A DNA stretch of 64,000 nucleotides from Novosphingobium sp049354825 (GCF_049354825.1 NZ_CP186480.1:310001-374000); one strand, 5' to 3'. Counted from the stretch's first letter, positions 26,495 through 35,006 are shown. A program made the numbers and translations. The notes: a model not told the origin generated them from the letters alone.

Positions 26495-28543
26495 ATGCGA
26501 TCCATTCACCTGCTTGCCGCCACCGCGCTGGCCGCCGCGCCGATCCTGACCACCGCCGCGCGCGCCGACGAGGGGATGTGGACGTTCGACAATTTCCCGG
26601 CCGCCAAGATGCGCAAGGATTACGGCTGGGCGCCCGACCAGATGTGGCTCGACAAGGTGCGCGCCGCCTCGGTCCGCCTGACCGGCGGGTGCTCGGCCAG
26701 CTTCGTGTCGCCGCAGGGCCTGATCCTGACCAACCACCACTGCGTCGCCAGCTGCCTCTATGACAATTCGACCAACGCGTCCGACCTGCTCAATAACGGC
26801 TTCGCGGCGCTGGCGCGCGGGGACGAGAAGAAGTGCCCGGGCCAGCAGGCCGAAGTCGTCACCTCGATCGGGGACGTCACCGGCGCGGTTAAAACCGCGA
26901 TCGGCACCGCCACCGGCCAGGCGCTGGTCAAGGCGCGCGACGCCAAGATCGCCGAGATCGAAAAGGCCGGCTGCACCGACACCGCGACAACGCGCTGCCA
27001 GGTGGTGACGCTGTATGGCGGCGGCCAGTACAAGCTTTACACCTATCGCAAGTATTCGGACGTGCGGCTGGTCTGGGCGCCGGAAGACCGCGCCGCGACC
27101 TTCGGCGGCGATCCCGACAACTTCAACTTCCCGCGCTACTCGCTCGATGCCAGCTTCCTGCGCGCTTACGAGAACGGCAAGCCGGTGATGACGCCGCAGA
27201 ACCTGAAGTGGAGCGACCGCGCGCCCAAGACCGGCGAAGTCACCTTCGTGGTCGGCAACCCCGGTTCGACCCAGCGGCTCTACACCTCGGACCAGCTCGC
27301 GTTCCAGCGCGAGGTGGCGCTGCCGGTGGCGGTGACGACTCTGTCCGAACTGCGCGGGCGAATCATTTCCAAGATGCAGGAAAGCCCGGAAAAGTATCGT
27401 GAAGGGCTGGATGAGCTCAACGGCATCGAGAACAGCCTGAAGGTCTACATCGGCCGTCAGAAGGCGCTCAACGACCCGGCCTTCACGAAGCCGCTCGCCG
27501 ATGCCGAGGCCGACCTGCGGACCCGGTCGATGAACAATCCGGCGATCGGCAACCCCTGGGCCGACATCGTCAAGGCCGACGCCGCCTATCGCGACCTCTA
27601 CCTGCCGGCGCGCTTCGTGAACCCGAACTCCAGCCTGTTCTCCTACGCGCTGTCGCTGGTTCGCGCGGCCGAGGAACGCGCCAAGCCCAATGGCGAACGC
27701 CTGCCGGGCTATACCGATTCGGCGCTGCCGCTGCTGGAAAAGCAGATCACCGACCCGACCCCGGTGGTTCGCTGGCTGGAGGAAACCAACCTCGGCTTCA
27801 GCCTGTCCAAGGCGCGTGAGTACCTGGGCGCCGACGATGCCGACACCAAGCTGCTGCTGGGCAAGGAATCGCCCGAAGGCCTGGCCAAGCGCCTGGTCGA
27901 AGGCACCAACCTGGCCGATCCGGCGGTGCGCAAGGCGCTGTGGGACGGCGGGCAGAAGGCGATCGACGCCTCCAACGACCCGATGATCGCTTATGCCAAG
28001 CGCCTCGACGACCGGATGCGCGCGATCAAGAAGGCCGCCGACCAGTCCTATTCGGGTCCGCTCGCGGTTGCGGGCGGCAAGCTCGCCGATGCGCGCTTCG
28101 CCGCCTACGGCTCGGACCTTTATCCCGACGCCACGTTCACGCTGCGGATCAGCTACGGCAAGGTCGCCGGCTGGAAGGAGCGCGGCAAGGACGTGCCCGC
28201 GACGACGACGCTGGGCGGCACGTTCGATCGTGCCACTGGCGCCGATCCGTTCGACCTGCCCAAGGGCTTTGCCGCCGCGCAGGGCAGGATCGCCAAGAAC
28301 ACGGTCTATGACTTCGTGACCACCAACGACATCATCGGCGGCAATTCCGGTTCGCCAGTGATCGACAAGGCGGGCATGGTGATCGGCGCCGCGTTCGACG
28401 GCAACATCAATTCGCTAGGCGGCAACTACGGCTACCAGGGCGATATCAACCGCACCGTCGTGGTCTCCACCGCCGCGGTCAGCGAGGCGCTGCGCACGAT
28501 TTATCCCAACCCGGCGCTGCGCAAGGAACTGGGCATCAAGTAA
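26495..28543 (+). CDS. Secreted S46-family dipeptidyl-peptidase (DPP7-like)
   Basis: A 682-aa periplasmic serine exopeptidase that releases dipeptides from peptide N-termini. A signal peptide (MRSIHLLAATALAAAPILTT, cleaved near residue 24) is followed by the substrate N-terminus-binding FDNFPAAKM. The catalytic His is in LILTNHHCVAS, the Asp in the FGGDPDNFNFPRYS block, and Ser618 in GGNSGSP. Eighteen residues after this Ser sits Gly636, the position that is Gly in DPP7 (hydrophobic P1 preference) and Arg in DPP11 (acidic P1), so DPP7-type specificity is inferred. It is divergent from the cfa operon. Confidence 0.93.
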   Translation: MRSIHLLAATALAAAPILTTAARADEGMWTFDNFPAAKMRKDYGWAPDQMWLDKVRAASVRLTGGCSASFVSPQGLILTNHHCVASCLYDNSTNASDLLNNGFAALARGDEKKCPGQQAEVVTSIGDVTGAVKTAIGTATGQALVKARDAKIAEIEKAGCTDTATTRCQVVTLYGGGQYKLYTYRKYSDVRLVWAPEDRAATFGGDPDNFNFPRYSLDASFLRAYENGKPVMTPQNLKWSDRAPKTGEVTFVVGNPGSTQRLYTSDQLAFQREVALPVAVTTLSELRGRIISKMQESPEKYREGLDELNGIENSLKVYIGRQKALNDPAFTKPLADAEADLRTRSMNNPAIGNPWADIVKADAAYRDLYLPARFVNPNSSLFSYALSLVRAAEERAKPNGERLPGYTDSALPLLEKQITDPTPVVRWLEETNLGFSLSKAREYLGADDADTKLLLGKESPEGLAKRLVEGTNLADPAVRKALWDGGQKAIDASNDPMIAYAKRLDDRMRAIKKAADQSYSGPLAVAGGKLADARFAAYGSDLYPDATFTLRISYGKVAGWKERGKDVPATTTLGGTFDRATGADPFDLPKGFAAAQGRIAKNTVYDFVTTNDIIGGNSGSPVIDKAGMVIGAAFDGNINSLGGNYGYQGDINRTVVVSTAAVSEALRTIYPNPALRKELGIK

Positions 28544-28582
28544 GACGCGCCGGGCGGGGGCTGCGGCTCCCGCCCGCGCTGC

Positions 28583-29155
28583 CTAGCCGTGGAGGATGCT
28601 CCACAGCTGCCACAGCCCCAGCACCAGGAACAGGACAGCGGCGGCAAGGCGCGTCGCTTTCAGCGACACGTGCTTGAGAATGCGGTCTCCGGCGAAGACG
28701 ACCGGGCCGTTCGCCAGCATCATCCCCAGCGTGGTCCCGGCGGTTACCGCCAGCACCGACTGGTACTGGGCGCCCAGTGCCACGGTCGCAATCTGGGTCT
28801 TGTCGCCCATCTCGACAAGGAAGAAGCTGACCAGCGTGGTCAGGAAGGGCCCGCCGCGGCGGCGCACCGCGTCATCGGCATCGTCCAGCTTGTCGGGCAC
28901 CAGGGTCCAGGCGGCCATGGCGATGAAGCCCAGCGCCACCGTGATACGGAACCACGGCGCCTGCAGCAGCCAGGCGGCCTGTTCGCCGACGAAGGCGGCC
29001 AGCGCGTGATTGGCCAGCGTGGCGCACAGGATGCCGGCCACGATCGGCCACGGCGCGCGCAGCTTCGCCGACAGCACCAGCGCCAGCAGCATCGTCTTGT
29101 CGCCGATTTCCGCCAGCGCGACGACCGCGGTGGCGGCAAAGAAGGCTTCCATCAT
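28583..29155 (-). CDS. GDT1/TMEM165 family divalent cation (likely Mn2+) exporter
   Basis: A 190-aa inner-membrane protein with about six hydrophobic helices. The duplicated signature E-x-G-D-K-T occurs twice, as VVALAEIGDKTMLLAL in TM1 and FFLVEMGDKTQIATVAL in TM4. Family members (MneA and relatives) export Mn2+ or exchange Ca2+/Mn2+ for H+. A yybP-ykoY manganese riboswitch directly upstream strongly supports a Mn2+ function. The start is the first of two consecutive ATGs (29155), 8 nt after GGAG. An acidic loop (DKLDDADDAVRRR) lies between the two halves. Confidence 0.92.
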   Translation of the reverse strand: MMEAFFAATAVVALAEIGDKTMLLALVLSAKLRAPWPIVAGILCATLANHALAAFVGEQAAWLLQAPWFRITVALGFIAMAAWTLVPDKLDDADDAVRRRGGPFLTTLVSFFLVEMGDKTQIATVALGAQYQSVLAVTAGTTLGMMLANGPVVFAGDRILKHVSLKATRLAAAVLFLVLGLWQLWSILHG

Positions 29156-29229
29156 ACAGATAACTCCGGGCCGGGCGCGGCAGGACGCAAAGACATCGCC
29201 TCCCCCGCCCGGCATGGCGGGGAAGCAAT

Positions 29230-29347
29230 GTCCTTGGTCTCGCCCAGGCGGAACCGATCCGCTTGCCGAACGCCACGGCCTCTCGGCCAAGCATGTTGAC
29301 GTTTCGGGACCGCGCGGCAAGGCGCGGCTGGCTACTCCCCAGAAGAC
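29230..29347 (-). promoter_or_regulatory. yybP-ykoY (Mn2+-sensing) riboswitch
   Basis: The minus-strand leader of the GDT1-family gene begins with the aptamer hallmark GGGGAGTAGC (29340-29331) and ends with GGGCGAGACCAAGGAC (29245-29230). These are the two conserved internal-loop strands of the yybP-ykoY class, with CGTCAACATG between them. GTCTT (29347-29343) pairs with AAGGAC (29235-29230) as P1. Downstream, a strong GC-rich hairpin (29226-29198), about 42 nt before the start codon, may be the expression platform. The aptamer begins right at the transcript start predicted from the promoter just upstream. Confidence 0.92.
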
Positions 29348-29354
29348 GCGCCGC

Positions 29355-29382
29355 CACTAGGCAGGCGGAATAGCGCGCGCAA
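29355..29382 (-). promoter_or_regulatory. Promoter of the riboswitch/GDT1 transcript
   Basis: On the minus strand TTGCGC (29382-29377) and CTAGTG (29360-29355) are exactly 22 nt apart. The -10 overlaps the TAG stop of the preceding SDR gene. The expected start (about 29347) coincides with the 5' end of the riboswitch. Confidence 0.6.
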
Positions 29383-30118
29383 GGTAAATGACGTCGCGCG
29401 GCTGGGCCAGCAGGTGCTGGCCCGAATCGATGAACAGCGTCTCGCCGCTCGCCAGCGGGCCGGTGGCCAGGAACAGCGCCGCGTCGGCAAGCTCGGCCGG
29501 GTCGGTCAGGCGCTTGAGCAGGTTCAGCCGGCCCGAAACCTCGTGCTCCTCGCCGGCCTGGTCGTGGCTGGGCAGCATCGCGCCCGGAGCCAGGCCATAG
29601 ACCCGGTCGCGCCGGTCCTTCTGCTGCATGGCCTGCAGCCGCACCGCGCCTGCCAGTGCGTGCTTGGCGAGCGAGTAGGAGAGGAAATCCGGGTTGGGAT
29701 TGGCGATTTTCTGATCGAGGAAATGGATCGCCGTGCGCCCGGCACAAGAGCGGGCGGAGCCGAAGAACGCCTGCGCCAGCCGGACCGGCGCAGCGGCGTT
29801 GACGCGCATCGCCTCGTCGAAGATCGCGGGGTCGAGGATATCGTCAGGATCGGGCGTGAACACCGCGGCGCAGTTCACCAGCACGCGCCAATCGGGCAGT
29901 CGCGCGGCGAGCGCCTGGGCCATGGCGACGGCCGCCGGCAGGTCGGCAAGATCGCAGGATACCGTCTCGGCGGACGGTAGCGCGGCGGCGAGCGCCTCGG
30001 CCTCGTCGTGCGAATCGCCGTGGTGGATCACCACGTGCCAGCCCGCCGCGGCGAAACGGCGGGCCAGGACCGCGCCGATGCGGCGCGCGGCTCCGGTAAT
30101 GAGAACGGCCGGGTGCAT
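29357..30118 (-). CDS. SDR-family oxidoreductase, pteridine/dihydromonapterin reductase-like
   Basis: A 253-aa short-chain dehydrogenase. The N-terminal nucleotide motif is ITGAARRIGAVLARRF. The arginine after TGAA and the RIG are the variant seen in pteridine reductases and FolM (NADPH-using), rather than the classical TGxxxGxG. The catalytic Tyr-Lys pair is in YSLAKHALAG. FIDSGQHLL near the C-terminus is also FolM/PTR1-like. A role in pterin reduction is inferred, and other SDR activities cannot be excluded. It ends within the promoter of the Mn2+ riboswitch. Confidence 0.8.
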   Translation of the reverse strand: MHPAVLITGAARRIGAVLARRFAAAGWHVVIHHGDSHDEAEALAAALPSAETVSCDLADLPAAVAMAQALAARLPDWRVLVNCAAVFTPDPDDILDPAIFDEAMRVNAAAPVRLAQAFFGSARSCAGRTAIHFLDQKIANPNPDFLSYSLAKHALAGAVRLQAMQQKDRRDRVYGLAPGAMLPSHDQAGEEHEVSGRLNLLKRLTDPAELADAALFLATGPLASGETLFIDSGQHLLAQPRDVIYLARAIPPA

Positions 30119-30179
30119 GGGGCCTACCCAAACACACCCGGCCGTCCATTCCTAGGCCCACCGGGGGCCCAAGGTTACT

Positions 30180-30647
30180 TTAGTTGCAGCGCGCGCGGCC
30201 CTGGTCGAGCTGCTTGCCGAGCAGCGCGCCAGCGGCGGCACCCACCAGCGTGCCGGTGGTCCCGCCGACGACCTGGCGGCCGAGCAGCGCGCCCGCGGCG
30301 GCGCCGACGATCAGGCCGGTCGTCCCGTTCGAACGGCGGCACTGGTACTGGCCGTTCTGCGCCTGCCAGTAACGGATGCCGTTACCGCTGGTGTAGTATG
30401 TCGGCTGGTAGCCATTGTAGCGCTGCTGCTGCTGGTAATAGGCCTGCTGCTGGTAATAGCGCTGCTGGGCATAAGCCTGCTGGCGCTGCTGTTCGTAGCG
30501 ACGATAGTCGCGGTTTTCGCGGCGATCCTCACGGTGTTCGCGGTAGCCGTGCGCAGGGGCCCAGCTGGGCGGGCGGGCGATGGCGGGGGCTGCGGCCACC
30601 GGCAGCACCATGGCGGCAGCGGCGGCGGCGAGGATGGTCTTGCGCAT
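30180..30647 (-). CDS. Secreted glycine-zipper protein with Tyr/Gln-rich middle
   Basis: A 155-aa envelope protein. A signal peptide (MRKTILAAAAAAMVLPVAAA, cleaved after AIA) precedes a low-complexity region rich in Tyr, Gln and Arg (residues about 35-80). Two glycine-zipper segments follow, TTGLIVGAAAGALLGRQVVG and TTGTLVGAAAGALLGKQLDQ, resembling the Rick_17kDa_Anti/2TM glycine-zipper fold. Such proteins associate with the outer membrane, but their function is mostly unknown. A near-perfect 8-nt inverted repeat sits 20 nt upstream of the start. Confidence 0.85.
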   Translation of the reverse strand: MRKTILAAAAAAMVLPVAAAPAIARPPSWAPAHGYREHREDRRENRDYRRYEQQRQQAYAQQRYYQQQAYYQQQQRYNGYQPTYYTSGNGIRYWQAQNGQYQCRRSNGTTGLIVGAAAGALLGRQVVGGTTGTLVGAAAGALLGKQLDQGRARCN

Positions 30648-30666
30648 GAGGTCGCTCCTTCGTTCT

Positions 30667-30694
30667 GTTCATACCGGAAGCCCGGTGTATGAAC
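30667..30694. repeat. Inverted repeat in the leader of the glycine-zipper gene
   Basis: GTTCATAC (30667-30674) and GTATGAAC (30687-30694) are perfect 8-nt arms with a 12-nt centre that itself contains CGG/CCG. It lies 20-47 nt upstream of the start codon, so it may be an operator or a leader hairpin. Confidence 0.45.
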
Positions 30695-30789
30695 GAAGCC
30701 TAGCGGGGCGGTCTGGACCCCGGATGAACGGTTCGTTGGAAAACCGTATTGGCGGCGGCCCGAAGCGGTAGCGCGACGAACCGATCCGA

Positions 30790-32052
30790 TCAGCCCAGCG
30801 CGGCCTGCTTTTCCTCGGCCAGGCGGTCCAGCTCGGCGCGGCTCATCTTGTGCGCCGCGGTCTTGAGCTGGCCGCAGGCGGCATCGATGTCGCGCCCGCG
30901 CGGGGTGCGCACCGGGGCGCTGATGCCGGCATCGAACACGATCTGCGCGAACCGCTTTATGCGTTCCGGATCGGAGCATTCATACGCGGCGCCGGGCCAC
31001 GGGTTGAACGGTATGAGATTGACCTTGGCGGGCAGCTTGTACTGCTTGATCAGGCGGACAAGCTCGCGCGCGTCGTCGTCGCTGTCGTTCTTGTCCTTGA
31101 GCATCACGTATTCGAAGGTGATGCGCCGGGCATTGCTGGCGCCGGGATAATCGGCACAGGCCTGGAGCAGCTCTTCCAGCCCGTACTTGCGGTTGATCGG
31201 CACGATCTCGTCGCGGGTGGCCTTGTTGGTGGCGTGGAGCGACACTGCCAGGTTGACGCCGATTTCCTCGCCCGCGCGGGCCATCATCGGCACCACGCCG
31301 CTGGTCGACAGCGTGATGCGCCGCTTCGACAGGGCCAGCCCTTCACCGTCCATGACGATCTTCAGCGCGTCGCGCACGGCGTCGAAATTATAGAGCGGTT
31401 CGCCCATGCCCATCATCACGATGTTGGTCAGCAGGCGGCCATCGGACGAATAGTCGCCCTCGCTCTCCTCGACGTCGAGGCCGTTCATCGCACCCTTGGG
31501 CCATTCGCCCAGCGCGTCGCGCGCCAGCATGACCTGGCCCACGATCTCGCCCGGGGTCAGGTTGCGGACCAGCCGCATCGTCCCGGTGTGGCAGAACCGG
31601 CAGTTGAGCGTGCAGCCGACCTGGCTCGACACGCACAGCGTGCCGCGGTCCGCGTCGGGGATGAACACCATCTCGAACTCGTGGCCGTCGGCGGTCGACA
31701 GCAGCCACTTGCGGGTCCCGTCCTCGGAATGCTGCGCGGTGACGACCTCGGGCCGGCCGATCACGAAACGCGCCTCCAGCCACGGGCGCATCGTCTTGGC
31801 GATGTCGGTCATGGCGCCGAAATCGGTCACGCCGCGATGGTAGATCCAGTGGAACACCTGGCGCGAGCGCAGTTTCGCGGCCTTGGTGTCGAGCCCGGCC
31901 CCTGCAAACAGCTCGCCGATGCGGGGGCGGGGCAGGCCCAGCAAGTCGATCTTGCCGTCGGCGCGCGGGGTCACTCCGTCCACCAGGCCGGGGCGCGTGG
32001 TGGGCACGGGGTCGAAGGCCCCCGGGATGGGCATGAGGTCGGTCTGGGTCAT
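30790..32052 (-). CDS. rlmN: 23S rRNA (adenine-2503-C2) / tRNA (A37) methyltransferase RlmN
   Basis: Radical-SAM enzyme that methylates A2503 of 23S rRNA and A37 of some tRNAs. The [4Fe-4S] cluster motif CxxxCxxC is in VGCTLNCRFCHTGTM. FRQVFHWIYHRG-type N-terminal helices, VVMMGMGEPLYNFDAV, the ITLSTSGVVP segment and the C-terminal cysteine in RGRDIDAACGQL (methyl-carrying) are present. I start at ATG 32052 (MTQTDLMPIPG). The frame is open further upstream, but that DNA contains a promoter-like element placing the transcript start about 5 nt before this ATG. Length 420 aa. Confidence 0.95.
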   Translation of the reverse strand: MTQTDLMPIPGAFDPVPTTRPGLVDGVTPRADGKIDLLGLPRPRIGELFAGAGLDTKAAKLRSRQVFHWIYHRGVTDFGAMTDIAKTMRPWLEARFVIGRPEVVTAQHSEDGTRKWLLSTADGHEFEMVFIPDADRGTLCVSSQVGCTLNCRFCHTGTMRLVRNLTPGEIVGQVMLARDALGEWPKGAMNGLDVEESEGDYSSDGRLLTNIVMMGMGEPLYNFDAVRDALKIVMDGEGLALSKRRITLSTSGVVPMMARAGEEIGVNLAVSLHATNKATRDEIVPINRKYGLEELLQACADYPGASNARRITFEYVMLKDKNDSDDDARELVRLIKQYKLPAKVNLIPFNPWPGAAYECSDPERIKRFAQIVFDAGISAPVRTPRGRDIDAACGQLKTAAHKMSRAELDRLAEEKQAALG

Positions 32053-32064
32053 GGGAAGCCGCGC

Positions 32065-32092
32065 ATATAGGGACAACGCGCGGCTTGGGGAA
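32065..32092 (-). promoter_or_regulatory. Candidate rlmN promoter
   Basis: On the minus strand TTCCCC (32092-32087) and CTATAT (32070-32065) are 22 nt apart. The -10 is strong and the -35 is weak. The predicted start is about 5 nt from the rlmN ATG. Confidence 0.4.
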
Positions 32093-32096
32093 GGGC

Positions 32097-32597
32097 TCAG
32101 CGCCGCGCGCAGGCCAGCGCCATCGCGTCGAGCGCGGAAGGCGCCCCGGCCGGCGCGAAGGTGCTGACGAAGCCCTTGCCGCCGGCGTCGCGCGCCCACA
32201 CCGTCAGCCGCGCGCCGCCGCGCAGCGCCGCGACGATCGCCGCGTCCGCGCGCGGGTCGGCGGCCCAGGCGTTGCCCGCGCCGTCCGCGGTGAGCACCGC
32301 GCGTTGCCCCCCGAAGGCGAGCTGCGGCCGTGCGCCCGGCGCCAGCGGGCGGGCAAGGCGGAAGTGGACCTGCCCGAACAGCGCGCGACGCGGCCAGGTC
32401 GAGACGTCGACATAGGCGACCTGCGGATCGCGGCGCGCCGCCGGTTCGGCGCGGGCAATGGCATAGCAGCGCGGCACTTGCGGATCGCGGAAGGCCGCCC
32501 AGCCGGCGAACGTCCCCAGCGCATCGCGCGCCTGCGCGGAAAACGGCGCCATGATCGCAAAAACGGCGATCGGCAGGAGAAGGCGCGGCGGGCTCAT
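32097..32597 (-). CDS. Secreted IalB-like (invasion-associated locus B family) protein
   Basis: A 166-aa protein with a signal peptide (MSPPRLLLPIAVFAIMAPFS, cleaved after AQA). The mature part begins GTFAGWAAFRD and has a cysteine-containing RCYAIARAEPA, followed by the beta-rich pattern of IalB-like periplasmic proteins (AYVDVSTWPRR, FGGQRAVLTADG), ending with ALDAMALACAR. The biochemical role is unknown. The start at 32597 is preceded by AGGGGGG. An upstream ATG at 32612 is possible but lacks a ribosome-binding site. Confidence 0.75.
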   Translation of the reverse strand: MSPPRLLLPIAVFAIMAPFSAQARDALGTFAGWAAFRDPQVPRCYAIARAEPAARRDPQVAYVDVSTWPRRALFGQVHFRLARPLAPGARPQLAFGGQRAVLTADGAGNAWAADPRADAAIVAALRGGARLTVWARDAGGKGFVSTFAPAGAPSALDAMALACARR

Positions 32598-32721
32598 GCC
32601 CCCCTGTCGCAAAATCGCCGCCGCCGCGAAAGCGGAACCTGCGCCGCCGACAACATACGTATTCGGCCGGATTGCGGCCCCCGGTTAGCAGACATTAACC
32701 AAATCTCGTCAGAGCGGAGGA

Positions 32722-34485
32722 ATGACGTCCGACATGCTCACGGGTTTTACCTTCCTGGTGGCCTTCATGGGGCTGGAGCTGCTGTCCGCTTTGACCGGGC
32801 CGAGCGGCTGGGGCGCGGGCGTGGCGGTGGCCGCGCCGGTGCTGCTGGCCGCGTGCCTGCTGGCCTTGCCGCGAAGCTATTGGGCGGTGATCGCCGCGCT
32901 GGCGGCGCTGGCCGGACTGGGCATTGCCCTTGCGGCCGGAAGCGGGCTGAGCGCATCCCTGGCGCTTGCGCTGGCAACGGTTCTGCAAGGCACGGCTTCC
33001 GCCTATGGAATCGCGCGCGCCGAAGCGCGCTTTGCCGACGCGCCGGCGCGCTGGCTGGCCAACCTGGCCACCGCGGGCGTGGCGGGGCCCGCCCTGGCGG
33101 CCCTCGTGCTCGCCGCCGCTGCCCGGGTCCTTGCAGGGATCGACCCGGTTGCCGTCTTTGCGGCGCAAGGGTCGGCGCGCGCGGTCGGCGCGCTTTCGCT
33201 GCTGCCGCTGCTGCGGCACGTGTTTCGCGCCGATCGGACCTGGATTTACCGCCCGTTGCTGCGGGCCGAGCGGGCTTCGATCGGGCTTTACAGCGCGGCG
33301 GCCGCCGCGCTCGAAGTGGCGGCGACCGCCCAGCCGCAGCTGCTGACCGCGCTGGCCGCATCGCTGGCGGTCGTCGCGGCATCCTGGCGCGGCGGGCGGC
33401 TTGGCGCGGTTATCGCGGTGGCGGTCTATGCCGTCGCCGCCTGGATCGCCCATGCCGCGTTCGCTCCGGGCGAGGCGGCGTTCGCTCAATTCCACATCGC
33501 GCTGACCGCGCTGCTGGCCCAGGCGGTCGCGCTGCTGCGCGACGGACGGTACGAACTGGCCGCGAACGTCCGCGCGCTGCAATCGGAACTGATCGCGGTG
33601 GAAAGCGGCCGCCGCCGCGCCCAGGATCTTTATACGCTGCTCGCCGCGTCGACCCGCGACATTGTGTTCAAGACCGACCTTGCAGGGCGCGTGCTCTATG
33701 CCTCGCCCGCGGTCGAATTGATCGCCGGGCAGGAACCCGCCGCGGTGCTGGGGCGCCGCGTCAGCGATCTGGTCGATCCGACCCAGGCGGCGATGTTCGA
33801 GAACCGCTTCGGAATCGCGATGGACGAATGCCGCGACCTCGAATTCGATCACCTGGTCTTTCACAAGGAGGGCATCGAACATTGGTTCGACGCCCGCATC
33901 CACTGCCAGCGCGACGATGCCGGCGCCGCGGAGGGGGGGGTGGTGATCCTGAGCGGGATCGACGAGAAGAAGGCGCTGGAGGCCGAACTGGTCGCCGCCG
34001 CCCTGCGCGATCCGCTGACCGGGCTGACCAACCGGGCGACCTTCATCCGGCTGCTGGGCCAGCATATCGAGGCGGGCGGCACCGGGTGCCTTGCCAAGTT
34101 CGATCTCGATCACTTCCGCACCGTCAACCAGGAACACGGCAGCCAGGTCGGCGACCAGCTTCTGATCAGCTTCGCCAACCTGCTGCGCTCGCTGCTGCGC
34201 GAGGGCGACGTGATCGCGCGGGTTGGCGGCGAACGCTTTGCCGTGATGCTGCCGAACGCGACCGCAGACGAGGCCGAGCGCGTGTGCAGCCGCATCGTCT
34301 CCGAGATGTCCGACATCGGCGCCGGCACCGTGTCGATCACCGCCAGCGCCGGTGTTTCGCGCATTGCCGGCACGCTGGACGAGACGATGAAGAATGCCGA
34401 CCGCGCGGTCGTCGTCGCCAAGGCCAAGGGGCGCAACCGGGTTGAGTTGGAGGGGCGTCGCTCCGCGTTCCAGCGCCAGACCTGA
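32722..34485 (+). CDS. Membrane PAS-GGDEF protein with altered signature (GGERF)
   Basis: A 587-aa sensor. The N-terminus (residues 1-about 275) has about eight hydrophobic helices, then a PAS domain (about 305-415, RDIVFKTDLAGRVLYASP), then GGDEF (about 420-580, RDPLTGLTNRATF). The active-site signature is GGERF (residues 502-506), not GG[D/E]EF, and the upstream block is NQEHGSQVGD in place of the usual NDxxGHxxGD. The metal-binding Asp (FDLDHF) and third-position Glu are kept, so activity is uncertain. The start has GGAGG only one base away. An ATG at 32734 is an alternative. Confidence 0.88.
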   Translation: MTSDMLTGFTFLVAFMGLELLSALTGPSGWGAGVAVAAPVLLAACLLALPRSYWAVIAALAALAGLGIALAAGSGLSASLALALATVLQGTASAYGIARAEARFADAPARWLANLATAGVAGPALAALVLAAAARVLAGIDPVAVFAAQGSARAVGALSLLPLLRHVFRADRTWIYRPLLRAERASIGLYSAAAAALEVAATAQPQLLTALAASLAVVAASWRGGRLGAVIAVAVYAVAAWIAHAAFAPGEAAFAQFHIALTALLAQAVALLRDGRYELAANVRALQSELIAVESGRRRAQDLYTLLAASTRDIVFKTDLAGRVLYASPAVELIAGQEPAAVLGRRVSDLVDPTQAAMFENRFGIAMDECRDLEFDHLVFHKEGIEHWFDARIHCQRDDAGAAEGGVVILSGIDEKKALEAELVAAALRDPLTGLTNRATFIRLLGQHIEAGGTGCLAKFDLDHFRTVNQEHGSQVGDQLLISFANLLRSLLREGDVIARVGGERFAVMLPNATADEAERVCSRIVSEMSDIGAGTVSITASAGVSRIAGTLDETMKNADRAVVVAKAKGRNRVELEGRRSAFQRQT

Positions 34486-34500
34486 GCGCCCGGCGCCGGC

Positions 34501-34983
34501 TCAGTCCGGATAGGCGATTGCCACCACTTCCCATTCGCGGCTGCCGCCGGGCAGTGCCACGGTCCTGAGGTCACCCAGGGCGGCACCGCGCAGCGCGCGC
34601 GCCAGCGGCGCCGACCAGCCGATCCGTCCCGCGGCGGCGTCCTGCTCGTCATCGCCGACGATCGATACCGCCAGGCGGGCGTCGTCCTCGTCCGCCAGTT
34701 CGACCCGCGCGCCGAAAAACACGCGGTCGCGCGCGCCCTGCTGCGCCGGGTCGACGACGCGCAGGATCTTCATGCGCCGCGCCAGGAACGCCAGTTCGCG
34801 GTCGATCTCGCGCAGGCGCTTGCGGCCGTAGATGTAATCGCCGTTCTCGCTGCGGTCGCCGTTGCCCGCGGCCCAGCTGACGACTTCGACGATCGCCGGC
34901 CGATCGGTGCCGAGCAGCCGGTCGTAACGCGCGCGCAGCGCCGCCATGCCGGCAGGGGTGATGGGTGGGCCGTCGGGGGTCAT
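34501..34983 (-). CDS. greB: Transcription elongation factor GreB
   Basis: Rescues backtracked RNA polymerase by stimulating transcript cleavage. The N-terminal coiled-coil domain carries the tip acidic pair in NGDRSENGDYIYGRKRLREIDREL, where the SENGDYIYGKKRLREID-type string distinguishes GreB from GreA. The C-terminal FKBP-like domain (residues about 80-155) has FFGARVELADEDD and GWSAPLARALRGAALGD. 160 aa is the expected size. It converges with the GGDEF gene. Confidence 0.93.
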   Translation of the reverse strand: MTPDGPPITPAGMAALRARYDRLLGTDRPAIVEVVSWAAGNGDRSENGDYIYGRKRLREIDRELAFLARRMKILRVVDPAQQGARDRVFFGARVELADEDDARLAVSIVGDDEQDAAAGRIGWSAPLARALRGAALGDLRTVALPGGSREWEVVAIAYPD

Positions 34984-35006
34984 CGCGCCGCCCTAGCCGC
35001 GAACGC

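Noticed and set aside
32680..32700. TTAG-N6-TTAA as a CtrA site before the GGDEF gene
   Set aside because: Spacing is one base short of TTAA-N7-TTAA and one half-site is imperfect.
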